Source of the DNA: Mucilaginibacter lappiensis | Lineage (GTDB): Bacteria; Bacteroidota; Bacteroidia; Sphingobacteriales; Sphingobacteriaceae | DNA length: 64,000 nucleotides | NCBI RefSeq assembly: GCF_900155965.1 | Contig: NZ_FTMG01000001.1 | Span: 923,422-987,421 of the forward strand | Direction: 5' to 3' | Shown here: positions 45,238 to 53,882 of the stretch, one piece after another | Layout of the letters: every line of letters starts with the position of its first letter | Position numbering within the stretch: the first letter of the stretch is position 1 | Notes under the pieces: generated by a model | What the model saw: only the letters and a program-made list of their open reading frames with translations | Databases searched by the model: none | What the model was told of the DNA's origin: nothing | Program-made: the position numbers and the translations under genes

Positions 45238-45957
45238 ATGGAGTGGCATATCGGTTGTTCGGGTTTTCATTATAAAGATTGGAAAGGGCGTTTTTATCCC
45301 GCAGATCTGCCACAGCGTAAATGGTTTGATTACTATTGTGAACATTTTAAAACGCTGGAACTCAATGTAACCTTTTATCGCTTTCCACAACTGTCGTTCC
45401 TGCAAAACTGGTATGGTAAAAGTCCGGCAGATTTTCGTTTTGCGGTAAAAGCGCCGCGCGCCATCACCCATTACAAAAAGTTTAATGATACAGCAGAGCT
45501 CATCACCAGTTTTTATGATACCATTAACCAGGGATTACAGGAGAAACTTGGCCCGGTGCTATTTCAGCTGCCGCCAAGTTTCACTTATGATGATGAAAAG
45601 CTCGATCGCATTATCAGCAGCCTAAATCATTCTTTTAAAAATGTATTGGAGTTTCGCCATGTAAGCTGGTGGAATAAATCCGTTTATGAAAGGCTTGCCA
45701 AACACAACATCACTTTTTGCGACATGAGTCACCCGAGTTTGCCCGATGATGTGATACAAAATACGCCTATAGTTTATTACCGTTTTCATGGTGTACCCGT
45801 GTTGTACCGATCTCCTTATTCCATAGATTTCCTCGAAAAAATCATCAACACGGTAAAACAAAATCCTGATACCCGCGAAGGGTGGTTTTATTTTAATAAT
45901 GATTTTGACGCCGTTGGCGTTGGTAACGCAAATGATATGATTTCGTTGACTAAATAA
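45238..45957 (+). CDS. DUF72 family protein
   Basis: 239 residues from the ATG at 45238; a TTG at 45214 is an alternative. TIM-barrel family of unknown activity: WHIGCSGFHYKDWKGRFYP at the N terminus, LELNVTFYRFP, FAVKAPRAITHYKK, LGPVLFQLPPSF, LEFRHVSWW and YYRFHG are the usual conserved blocks. The start codon sits just before one arm of a 9-bp inverted repeat (45197-45205 and 45241-45249). Confidence 0.92.
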   Translation: MEWHIGCSGFHYKDWKGRFYPADLPQRKWFDYYCEHFKTLELNVTFYRFPQLSFLQNWYGKSPADFRFAVKAPRAITHYKKFNDTAELITSFYDTINQGLQEKLGPVLFQLPPSFTYDDEKLDRIISSLNHSFKNVLEFRHVSWWNKSVYERLAKHNITFCDMSHPSLPDDVIQNTPIVYYRFHGVPVLYRSPYSIDFLEKIINTVKQNPDTREGWFYFNNDFDAVGVGNANDMISLTK

Positions 45958-46017
45958 TTTTTTAATCTCAACAATTAAATACATTTTGCTGCCGGATTTT
46001 AAACCACTTATTTATCT

Positions 46018-47013
46018 ATGGAATTTAGACGATTAGGAGAAACTAAGCTTGCTGTTTCGGTTATAACCTTTGGTGCCTGGGCAGCCGGTGGCTGGATGTG
46101 GGGTGGTAATGACGAAAAGGAAGCCATTGAAGCCATGCGCGTATCCTACGATATGGGTATCACCTCTATCGACACCGCACCTATTTACGGACAGGGTAAA
46201 AGTGAAGAACTGGTTGGCCAGGCCATAAAAGGTTTGCCTCGTGATAAAGTTCAATTACTCACCAAATACGGCATGCGCTGGGATTTGGCTAAAGGCACTT
46301 TTGGTTTTAAAAGCCAGGATAATGATGGTAAGGATATCGATATTTACAAATACTCTGGTAAAGAAAGCATCATACTGGAATGCGAAAACAGCCTGAAACG
46401 TTTAGGTACCGACTATATCGACCTGTACCAGATCCATTGGCCGGATGCCTCTACACCTATTGATGAAACCATGGAAGCTATATTGCGCCTTAAAGAACAG
46501 GGCAAAATACGCGAGGCCGGTGTAAGCAACTATGATATACAACAAATGGCTACTGCCGAAAAAAGCATCAAGCTAGCCTCAAACCAGGTACCTTTCAGCA
46601 TGGTGAACCGTGATATTGAGGATGAGTTGATCCCCTACTGCATTGAAAATAAAAAATCGATACTGGCTTATAGTCCGCTGGAACGGGGTTTGCTAACCGG
46701 AAAAATAAAACCGGGGCATCAATTTGATGCTGGTGACCATCGCGCGGATCACAAATATTTCAAAGAAGAAAATATCAGGCGTACCAATGAATTCCTGGCT
46801 AAAATAAAACCCCTGGCCGACGAAAAAGGTGCTACCCTGGGGCAATTAGTAATCCGGTGGACCATCAACCATCCGGGTATAACCATAGCGCTTGTAGGTG
46901 CCCGTAATGCAGCGCAGGCTAAACAAAACGCCAAAGCTATCGAAATCCATATCAACGGCGAAGAAATGGAGTTTATCAATAACCAGTTGAGCGATTTGGA
47001 GATTGTTGGGTGA
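46018..47013 (+). CDS. Aldo/keto reductase
   Basis: 331 residues. Complete catalytic tetrad: Asp and Tyr in DTAPIYGQGKSE, Lys in LLTKYG, His in DLYQIHWPD. C-terminal IALVGARNAAQAKQNAKA binds the NADPH phosphate. Resembles the AKR11/12 YajO/IolS-like type. Stands alone; an REP-like element and a terminator follow. Confidence 0.94.
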   Translation: MEFRRLGETKLAVSVITFGAWAAGGWMWGGNDEKEAIEAMRVSYDMGITSIDTAPIYGQGKSEELVGQAIKGLPRDKVQLLTKYGMRWDLAKGTFGFKSQDNDGKDIDIYKYSGKESIILECENSLKRLGTDYIDLYQIHWPDASTPIDETMEAILRLKEQGKIREAGVSNYDIQQMATAEKSIKLASNQVPFSMVNRDIEDELIPYCIENKKSILAYSPLERGLLTGKIKPGHQFDAGDHRADHKYFKEENIRRTNEFLAKIKPLADEKGATLGQLVIRWTINHPGITIALVGARNAAQAKQNAKAIEIHINGEEMEFINNQLSDLEIVG

Positions 47014-47033
47014 TTTTTGAGCATATAGCCAAT

Positions 47034-47109
47034 TGTCATGCTGAGCATAGCGAAACATCTGTTATACGACCGGCATCTTGAAGAAGATCCTTCGTTCCTC
47101 AGGATGACA
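47034..47109. repeat. REP-like palindromic element A
   Basis: Begins TGTCATGCTGAGCATAGCGA and ends TTCGTTCCTCAGGATGACA. The two ends are imperfect reverse complements. Related to elements at 53767-53851 and 59436-59520. Confidence 0.8.
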
Positions 47110-47121
47110 AAATATAATTAT

Positions 47122-47166
47122 AAAACAAAAAGAGCGGTATCAAAATGATACCGCTCTTTTTGTTTT
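47122..47166. terminator. Bidirectional terminator, 21-bp perfect stem
   Basis: Arms 47122-47142 and 47146-47166 are exact reverse complements with a three-base loop and A/T runs. The minus-strand stop codon (47165-47167) of the next gene touches the stem. Confidence 0.9.
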
Positions 47167-47947
47167 ACTCCTCCTCCCGATGCCTTCTCCTGTGTTTCTT
47201 CTTTTTCTTTGATTTTGACGAAGATGACTTATGCTTCTTTTCAGATTTCTTCTTAGTAGTTGTAGTTTTCTTTTCCACGTTCTGTTTAACAGGCGTGGCA
47301 GCTACGGCCCCTTTTTTATCAGCGACATCAGTCGAATCTTTGCTGAGTTGTTTTACAGTAAACTCATTACCTCTTAAACCATACTCCAGCTGGCGTTTGG
47401 CGCCGGTAGGTTTAGCCTCTTTTCCGCTGCCACTGTAAATTGGAAATTCCCGCATCAGTTTACCATCGCGAATGTAAAAATTGTCGTTACCCCGATAGCC
47501 CTTGCGCTGCGAACTGTTTAGTTTCGGAAAATCGAGCTTATTGGCTTTGTTGTTACTGAACTCGAAAGCATAAATACTGGCGTAATTGGTGGTATCTTTT
47601 GATTTGGCCTGTATCAATATCTCCGGATTCCCATCCAGATCCATATCGGCATTGTATGCATCCACTATAGTACCGTCAAGATCACCAGTGGTAGTGGTAT
47701 ATTTTATGGCCGACGAATCGGAATGCAGGATCATGAATGATCCGGCGTCTAACGAACCTCGCCCCCAGCTCAATATATCATAGCTTTGCCCTGGTGATAC
47801 CTCTATCAATTTATGAAACCTGAAAGGCGGCATCAGTTCCGGCTTTTTAGCCACCGGAGCTGTTGCCACGGGCTTTTGTTGGTTACCACCACAGCCCGCA
47901 ATTACGGCACCTATTAATAGCGCGAAAAGATAAAATCTGTTGGTCAT
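47165..47947 (-). CDS. Lipoprotein with a long Lys/Arg-rich C-terminal tail
   Basis: 260 residues. SpII signal ending in VIAGC (Cys19). Middle part (45-190) is a beta-rich domain with NADMDLDGNPEILIQ, an FG-GAP/EF-like Asp-rich turn. The last 40 or so residues are almost only Lys, Ser, Thr, His and Arg, ending HREEE. No family recognised. The tail might bind nucleic acid, LPS or peptidoglycan; that is conjecture. The gene ends against a bidirectional terminator and lies 16 bases downstream of the GH20 gene, so they may be co-transcribed. Confidence 0.7.
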   Translation of the reverse strand: MTNRFYLFALLIGAVIAGCGGNQQKPVATAPVAKKPELMPPFRFHKLIEVSPGQSYDILSWGRGSLDAGSFMILHSDSSAIKYTTTTGDLDGTIVDAYNADMDLDGNPEILIQAKSKDTTNYASIYAFEFSNNKANKLDFPKLNSSQRKGYRGNDNFYIRDGKLMREFPIYSGSGKEAKPTGAKRQLEYGLRGNEFTVKQLSKDSTDVADKKGAVAATPVKQNVEKKTTTTKKKSEKKHKSSSSKSKKKKKHRRRHREEE

Positions 47948-47963
47948 TTTATTTTACAGGATA

Positions 47964-50279
47964 TTAATTATATAAAGTATCTGCTGTTAATTCAGCTTTT
48001 TGTTTGCCCGGCGCGTTGATGAATACTTTTAGGCTACTTGGCCCGCCCGCATCAACATATTTTAAAGTAACCTTGTGATAGCCTTTTAATAAGGGTACTG
48101 CACCTGCCTGTTCGGTAACTGCATGTTTGCCATCATTATCAACCACCGGCTGACCATCAATCAGTAACACCGACCCATTGCCTGAAAGGGTAGAAAAGCC
48201 ATAATTTCCATCAGCATCAATATTCAAATAGCCCGAATAGATAATGCCATATTTACCCTTGCTTTTCCGAAAATCGATAGTGCTGAAAGTTTTAACAGCG
48301 CCGCTGTCGGCAGCCGGTAAATTGGTTAACTGGCTGGTAGCCGTATAAGTACCGGGGAATAACTGATATTTTACACCTGGTGTTGATCCTGCATAATTAA
48401 CGGCTGTCATTGGTGCTTTATTATACATTACGGTACGCGTTACCACGCTCCTTTTGCCCGATGGGGTGATCACGATGGTTTGCAATTCGCGATATTGATC
48501 AGGCGGAACAGACAAACTCAGCGGAATGGTATAGATCAGATCGGTCTCTCTTGGAGTATAACCATCAATGGTATAATATACTTTTGCCCCCTCTACCGAT
48601 GGTTTTAAGGTAGCGCTCAACTGCGTACCTATCATCACCGTGTCTTTAGCGCCGATAGCCACAGGCACGCGGTAATTGATATTGTTTTTATCCAGCCAGG
48701 CTAAATGACCAGGCAAACGGGTTTCTGAAAAATCTTTAAAGTTCTTATTGGCCAAAGGCGACCAGGCCACTTCTGACAGGGCCATCAACCGCGGCAGCAA
48801 CATATATTCTACTTTAGCATCGGTTGCTATATACTCTGTCCATAAATTAGCTTGTACTCCTTCTATGTATTTTTGTTCCTCAGCAGTTAGAACAGCCGGT
48901 GTTGGGTTATAGCTGTATATTTTTGATAAAGGCTCGTTGCCACCTATGCTCAAGGGTTCCTGGCTGGGTTTACCCTGACCATGATCGATATATAAACCGC
49001 CACTTCCCGGCGTCATGATCACGTTATGTTTTTGCTGGGCCGCTGCAATACCTCCTTCTTCACCCCTCCAGCTCATTACCGTGGCATTGGGTGCAAGACC
49101 GCCTTCCAGTATCTCGTCCCAGCCTATAATGCTGCGCCCTTTGGAATTCAGGAATTTCTCTATTCTTTGGATAAAGTAGCTTTGCAAGCCGTGCTCGTCC
49201 TTCAGGTTTAATTTTTTAATCAACTGCTGGCAAAAGGCCGATTTTTTCCAGGCATCCTTCGGAGCTTCGTCGCCGCCAATGTGGATGTATTTACTTGGAA
49301 AAAGCTCCATTACCTCAGTTAGCACATCCTGCAAAAAGCTGAATGTTTTATCAGACGGGCAATAAATATCCGGAAATACGCCCCAGGTTTCGGCTACTTT
49401 AACAGGAGTTCCGGGATCGCAGCCTAATTCAGGATAGGCAGCCAAAGCCGCTGAAGAGTGACCAGGCATCTCAATTTCAGGAACAATGTTAATATATCTG
49501 TCAGACGCATATTTGACCACATCCCGGATTTGATCCTGGGTATAAAATCCGCCGTATGGCGTACCGTCAAATTGCTGCGGGGTGCGATCGCGATAACCAC
49601 CAATTAAGGTTTGTGCACGCATACTGCTGATCTGTGTAAGCTTTGGATATTTCTTTATTTCAATTCGCCAGCCCTGATCTTCAGTGAGGTGCCAGTGAAA
49701 AGTATTCAGCTTGTAGGCAGCCAACAGGTCAATGTATTTTTTAACCAGTTCCACCGAGAAAAAATGACGGCCCACATCCAACATTGCTCCGCGATAACCA
49801 AAACGGGGATAATCCTCTATCTCGACACATGGAAATTTAGCGGTAGCGCTACTTTCCAGGGGCAGCAACTGTAAAAGTGTTTGTACTCCATAAAAAAGCC
49901 CCGAACCTTTACCGGCAACTGTGATTTGTTGCGGGGTAATGGTTAAACGATAACCTTCGGCAGGTAAATTATCGGTACCCTCGGCTGTTAACTTGATCAA
50001 ATTTGCGTTTGGATGGTTTTTCATCATCGCTTTTACCACAACCGACTTACGATAGCGCATGTTGTTCGCCAGGTAATCTTTAAAAAACAAAACCGCTTTG
50101 TTTGAGGGCGAGTCGGCCTGGATAATGGTTTCCTCGCTCAATATAAACTGGCCAAGAGATTTTTTTAATGAAACAGGAGCTGGAATGATGCCCAGGTTAG
50201 GATCGGAGTCTTGTGCTTTTGCCATGGTTACAAATACTGTTAACACAGCAAAAAGCACGTAAGATGCTTTTTTGTACAT
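47964..50279 (-). CDS. Beta-N-acetylhexosaminidase, GH20
   Basis: 771 residues with a signal peptide (to AKAQ at about 23). GH20b N-terminal domain 30-155, catalytic TIM barrel 160-505 with the Asp337-Glu338 pair in HIGGDEAPKDAW, then a CHB_HEX_C-like beta domain (DGYTPRET), and a C-terminal PA14-like domain (about 650-770; SGYLNIDADGNYGF, LLIDGQPVVDN). Removes terminal GlcNAc or GalNAc from glycans such as chito-oligosaccharides or glycoproteins, in the periplasm or at the surface. No SusCD gene adjoins it. Confidence 0.95.
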   Translation of the reverse strand: MYKKASYVLFAVLTVFVTMAKAQDSDPNLGIIPAPVSLKKSLGQFILSEETIIQADSPSNKAVLFFKDYLANNMRYRKSVVVKAMMKNHPNANLIKLTAEGTDNLPAEGYRLTITPQQITVAGKGSGLFYGVQTLLQLLPLESSATAKFPCVEIEDYPRFGYRGAMLDVGRHFFSVELVKKYIDLLAAYKLNTFHWHLTEDQGWRIEIKKYPKLTQISSMRAQTLIGGYRDRTPQQFDGTPYGGFYTQDQIRDVVKYASDRYINIVPEIEMPGHSSAALAAYPELGCDPGTPVKVAETWGVFPDIYCPSDKTFSFLQDVLTEVMELFPSKYIHIGGDEAPKDAWKKSAFCQQLIKKLNLKDEHGLQSYFIQRIEKFLNSKGRSIIGWDEILEGGLAPNATVMSWRGEEGGIAAAQQKHNVIMTPGSGGLYIDHGQGKPSQEPLSIGGNEPLSKIYSYNPTPAVLTAEEQKYIEGVQANLWTEYIATDAKVEYMLLPRLMALSEVAWSPLANKNFKDFSETRLPGHLAWLDKNNINYRVPVAIGAKDTVMIGTQLSATLKPSVEGAKVYYTIDGYTPRETDLIYTIPLSLSVPPDQYRELQTIVITPSGKRSVVTRTVMYNKAPMTAVNYAGSTPGVKYQLFPGTYTATSQLTNLPAADSGAVKTFSTIDFRKSKGKYGIIYSGYLNIDADGNYGFSTLSGNGSVLLIDGQPVVDNDGKHAVTEQAGAVPLLKGYHKVTLKYVDAGGPSSLKVFINAPGKQKAELTADTLYN

Positions 50280-50419
50280 ATTTATTAATCAGGTTGGTAC
50301 GAAGTGGTGAATATAGATGTTTTTAAAAAAATACAAGAAGTTTGGCATGTAAAAAATCTATGCTAAAACGAATTTATTAGCGATATTATCCTTTTAACCA
50401 TCGCCTATGTCCTCACGGC

Positions 50420-50469
50420 AACTTCCAACGCCGTTGTCTGTGTTCTCACAGACAACGGCGTTGGAAGTT
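50420..50469. repeat. Perfect 23-bp palindrome with 4-base loop
   Basis: Arms 50420-50442 and 50447-50469 are exact reverse complements around TTCT; ends AACTTCCAACGCC. No T-run follows, so not a classical terminator. It lies in the 273-base divergent spacer between the GH20 gene and a membrane-protein gene. Confidence 0.85.
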
Positions 50470-50552
50470 TGATGTGTAAATAACATATAACAACCACACT
50501 AGATTTTCCCTATCTTGATCATAATCTTAGTAGAACAAACACGTTGATAAAT

Positions 50553-51398
50553 ATGCTTCAATACAATATTAACTGGGTAAAATTTGGAACAGGAATTATC
50601 TTTAGTGTGATACTGTCGCTCAGTGTTCATATTGTTATGCTTCAGAGCATGAATGTAGCATTTCCTGATTTGGCCATTATTACTACGCCTTACAAATTCA
50701 TTAGCCGTGGGATTTCAGTCCTGAGTTTGCTATTTTTTTGGGAATTAGCAGATAAGAAAATCGGCTATTCTTTCGCAAAAAAATGGATTTTGTTGGTTAT
50801 TCTCGATGCGATGTTGACGGAAACACTTTTTAGGGGGCCATTCATGAATGGTTATTGTACCAAGTCCATAAGCTTTATGCTTATAAGCAACATCCCAAAG
50901 TTGATGACGACTGCTGTGACGTGCGGATTGATAGTTTTTACCGCTCCAAGACTAAATAAATTTTTCTTGAAATGCCTGGCTGCAGCCGCCATAGTCGCTA
51001 TTTCTATGTTTGTCGCGGGGCCATTAATAGAAACAGCCTGGAAACCGGTAATGAACACCATAGCTCACCTTGCTCCTACAGGTGAATGGTGTAAATTGCC
51101 TTACGGCCCTGAAGTGCTCGTACCTGCATATATCAGCTTTATTGAACCTGTTATAGCTTGTGTGATCATGGCCATGTTAATTTGGGATCAACTTTCACCA
51201 ACAAGGTGGTTCAGGTATTTGCTGTTCATTTTAATTGTATTAGCTATAAGAAATCAATTGTTGCTACCTATATTTTACGCAGTATTGGGCAAAGGTATTT
51301 TTGTAATGAATTTGGCAAGTGAAGGTCAATTTGCCTTGGAAGCTATTGTTTTAGCCATAACAGCAGGTTTTACTTTTGAGTGGAGCTTAAAAAGATAA
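50553..51398 (+). CDS. Multi-pass membrane protein, unknown
   Basis: 281 residues from the ATG at 50553; a TTG at 50544 is also in frame. About eight hydrophobic segments spread over the length. Conserved-looking motifs are few: FRGPFMNGYC near 95 and TGEWCKLPYGPEV at about 185. No family recognised. Monocistronic; a GC-rich hairpin follows at 51447. Confidence 0.6.
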   Translation: MLQYNINWVKFGTGIIFSVILSLSVHIVMLQSMNVAFPDLAIITTPYKFISRGISVLSLLFFWELADKKIGYSFAKKWILLVILDAMLTETLFRGPFMNGYCTKSISFMLISNIPKLMTTAVTCGLIVFTAPRLNKFFLKCLAAAAIVAISMFVAGPLIETAWKPVMNTIAHLAPTGEWCKLPYGPEVLVPAYISFIEPVIACVIMAMLIWDQLSPTRWFRYLLFILIVLAIRNQLLLPIFYAVLGKGIFVMNLASEGQFALEAIVLAITAGFTFEWSLKR

Positions 51399-51446
51399 AC
51401 ATCCAAAACACTTGATCATGATACTCCCGAAAATGGATCAAAAAGA

Positions 51447-51474
51447 AAGCGCCAACTGTTTCCAGTTGGCGCTT
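51447..51474. terminator. Terminator-like hairpin between convergent genes
   Basis: Perfect 12-base stem AAGCGCCAACTG / CAGTTGGCGCTT with a four-base loop. Weak T-run, so Rho-independent action is less certain. Confidence 0.65.
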
Positions 51475-51517
51475 AATATATTTCTTTACCACCCTTTAGG
51501 AGGGTGGGGGGCTTAAC

Positions 51518-52474
51518 TTATGCTGTAACCACGTGCTCCTTAGCGGCCAGGTAACGTTCGGCATCAATGGCGGCCATACAGCCTGTACCTGCAGCGGTAA
51601 CTGCCTGGCGGTAGATGTGATCCTGGGCATCACCGCAGCAAAATACACCTTCTACGTTGGTTTCTGTTGATCCCGGGCGGGTAAGGATATAGCCTGTTTC
51701 GTCCATATTTAACCAGCCTTTAAAAATATCAGTATTAGGGTGATGACCTATGGCTACAAAGAAGCCGGTCACATCCAGATCTGTTTCTGCATTGGTTTGG
51801 TTATTGATCACACGTACACCGGTTACGCTTTGCCCGTCGCCAAGGATCTCTTTGGTTTCGGTATTATAAAGAATCTCGATATTAGGTGTATTCAACACGC
51901 GGTGTACCATTGCTTTTGAAGCACGGAACTCATCACGGCGAACAATCATATAAACTTTACGGGTTAATTTAGCCAGATAAGTAGCTTCTTCGGCAGCGGT
52001 ATCACCGGCGCCTACAATGGCCACATCCTGTCCTTTAAAAAAGAAACCATCACATACGGCACAGGCCGAAACACCAAAGCCGCTGTATTTTTGTTCAGAC
52101 TCCAGACCCAGCCATTTAGCTGATGCGCCGGTAGCAATGATCACCGTATCAGCAGTAATAGTTTTATTTTCATCGATAACCACTTTATGTGGTAGGCTCG
52201 AAAAATCGACAGAACTAGCATAACCAAAACGAATCTCGGTACCCAAGCGCTCGGCCTGTTTGCGCAGATCTTCCATCATTTCGGGGCCCATGATACCTTC
52301 AGGATATCCGGGAAAATTCTCTACCTCGGTAGTTTGGGTAAGCTGACCGCCGGCCAGTAAACCAGTGTACATAACGGGTTTCAGATCGGCCCTTGAAGCA
52401 TATATTGCGGCGGTATAACCGGCCGGCCCTGAGCCTATGATAAGGCATTTGATGTGTTCAGTTTCTTGAGACAT
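51518..52474 (-). CDS. trxB: Thioredoxin-disulfide reductase
   Basis: 318 residues. NADPH/FAD flavoprotein that reduces thioredoxin. FAD motif IIGSGPAGYTAAIYASRA, redox CAVC (Cys138/Cys141) in SACAVCDGFFF, NADPH motif VGAGDTAAEEATYL, and C-terminal VFCCGDAQDHIYRQAVTAAGTGC (quoted in part). Full length, classical low-molecular-weight type. A -7-like box (TAAATTCG, minus strand, 52494-52501) lies just upstream. Confidence 0.97.
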   Translation of the reverse strand: MSQETEHIKCLIIGSGPAGYTAAIYASRADLKPVMYTGLLAGGQLTQTTEVENFPGYPEGIMGPEMMEDLRKQAERLGTEIRFGYASSVDFSSLPHKVVIDENKTITADTVIIATGASAKWLGLESEQKYSGFGVSACAVCDGFFFKGQDVAIVGAGDTAAEEATYLAKLTRKVYMIVRRDEFRASKAMVHRVLNTPNIEILYNTETKEILGDGQSVTGVRVINNQTNAETDLDVTGFFVAIGHHPNTDIFKGWLNMDETGYILTRPGSTETNVEGVFCCGDAQDHIYRQAVTAAGTGCMAAIDAERYLAAKEHVVTA

Positions 52475-52549
52475 TGTTATAAAAAAATGTAGGCGAATTT
52501 ACGATTTATCTGTCTATCAGACAATAGGTGAATGGTCAATACTGTGCCA

Positions 52550-53722
52550 TCATTTACCTGTATTAGCTTTCAGCACCCGCATCACGTTGCCCCCTAATAT
52601 TTTATCGATATCCTTTTCAGTGTAGTTAAGTTTAAGCAGCTCCGCAGTTACTTTGGGATAATCTGCAACACTATCCATCCCCAAAGGAAATGATTCGGAT
52701 CCATCAAAATCTGAGCCGATGCCTACGTGATCGATGCCTATCAATTTGACGATATAATCAATGTGTTGAATGAGCATGCTTAAAGGCGGACGTAATTTGT
52801 CGGCCTCGGCCTGATGCAGAGAGCTTGTTTTGATAAATCCCAGGTCAGCATCATTATATACTTTGCCAAGCGAATCAATCTCGGTTTTATATTTCAGATA
52901 GAAGGTAGTCACCTTAGCAGCATAAGTACTATCTACAAAACCGCTGTAAAAATTCACACACACCACTCCCCCGTTTTTTGCAAGAGCCTTAAGCTGATCA
53001 TCTTTCAGGTTACGCCTGTTCGGGTTGATATTGTAAACGCAGCTATGTGAAGCAATGACCGGCTTATTGGTAGTAGCCAGCACATCATAAAAAGTACGCT
53101 CGCCTACGTGCGATACGTCCACCATCACACCTAATTCATTTAAATGATGTACAATTTGTTTGCCATAATCCGTCAAACCCAGATGTTTTAAACTATCTTT
53201 TTTGATCACCTCGTCACGAGCAGATGTGGCCCAGGAAGTACTGTTGTTCCAGGTGAGGGTTAAGTAGCGCATCCCTCGTTTGGCCAGGCTATCAATATAA
53301 TCCATCCTGTCTTCTATCATATGCCCGCCTTCTACACCTATCAACGCAGCCAGCTTTTTCTGATCAACCGCTTTCTTCAATTCAGCACTGTTACGTACCA
53401 ATACTATTTTATCAGGGTTGCGTTTGATGAGCGCATACAGGGAATCAATTTCCTGGTTAGCCTGTGCAAAGGCTGTGCCCTTGCCATACTTTTCACCGCA
53501 CCATATCGAAAAGATCTGCGCATCCAACCCACCCTCTTTTGCCCGTACCAAGTCAAAATTACCCGTACTTTGCCGTTTGCCCAGATCGTTTTTAGTAATC
53601 AGTTGGGTCGACAATACATCATTATGCGTATCAATCAAAATAGCTCTTTGATGGATTTGCTGCGCGTTTTGCGCCGATAGTTTCAGAGAAAAGAGTAGTA
53701 AAGGGAGTAGCAGTTTTTTCAT
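52550..53722 (-). CDS. M19 membrane-dipeptidase family protein, exported
   Basis: 390 residues with a signal peptide (ends KLSAQ). Metal-ligand motifs of renal-dipeptidase type: LIDTHNDVL (HxD), GVEGGHMIED (bridging Glu), DVSHVGERTF and VIASHSCVY (His residues), IDHVGIGSDFDG (Asp). Hydrolyses dipeptides in the periplasm; substrate range unknown. An REP-like element lies just upstream. Confidence 0.94.
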   Translation of the reverse strand: MKKLLLPLLLFSLKLSAQNAQQIHQRAILIDTHNDVLSTQLITKNDLGKRQSTGNFDLVRAKEGGLDAQIFSIWCGEKYGKGTAFAQANQEIDSLYALIKRNPDKIVLVRNSAELKKAVDQKKLAALIGVEGGHMIEDRMDYIDSLAKRGMRYLTLTWNNSTSWATSARDEVIKKDSLKHLGLTDYGKQIVHHLNELGVMVDVSHVGERTFYDVLATTNKPVIASHSCVYNINPNRRNLKDDQLKALAKNGGVVCVNFYSGFVDSTYAAKVTTFYLKYKTEIDSLGKVYNDADLGFIKTSSLHQAEADKLRPPLSMLIQHIDYIVKLIGIDHVGIGSDFDGSESFPLGMDSVADYPKVTAELLKLNYTEKDIDKILGGNVMRVLKANTGK

Positions 53723-53766
53723 GTTTCAAGATAAGGTTTTAGCCCGTGATTATAACCTAAAAAGTA

Positions 53767-53851
53767 TGTCATTTCGAGCGAGAGCGTGGCAATCTCCTCA
53801 ATTGTTTATAAATGCGAGGAGATTGCTTCGTCGTTCCTCCACGCAATGACA
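53767..53851. repeat. REP-like palindromic element B
   Basis: Left arm TGTCATTTCGAGCGAGAGCG and onward to 53799; right arm 53816-53851 ends CCACGCAATGACA. The central GCAATCTCCTC / GAGGAGATTGC pairs perfectly. Same family as 47034-47109 and 59436-59520. Confidence 0.85.
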
Positions 53852-53882
53852 TGATGGGAGATTCCATGTTTCCTTCAATTAT

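Noticed and set aside
47145..47438. Phe-rich plus-strand frame
   Set aside because: It is the complement of the Lys/Arg-rich tail of the lipoprotein at 47165-47947.
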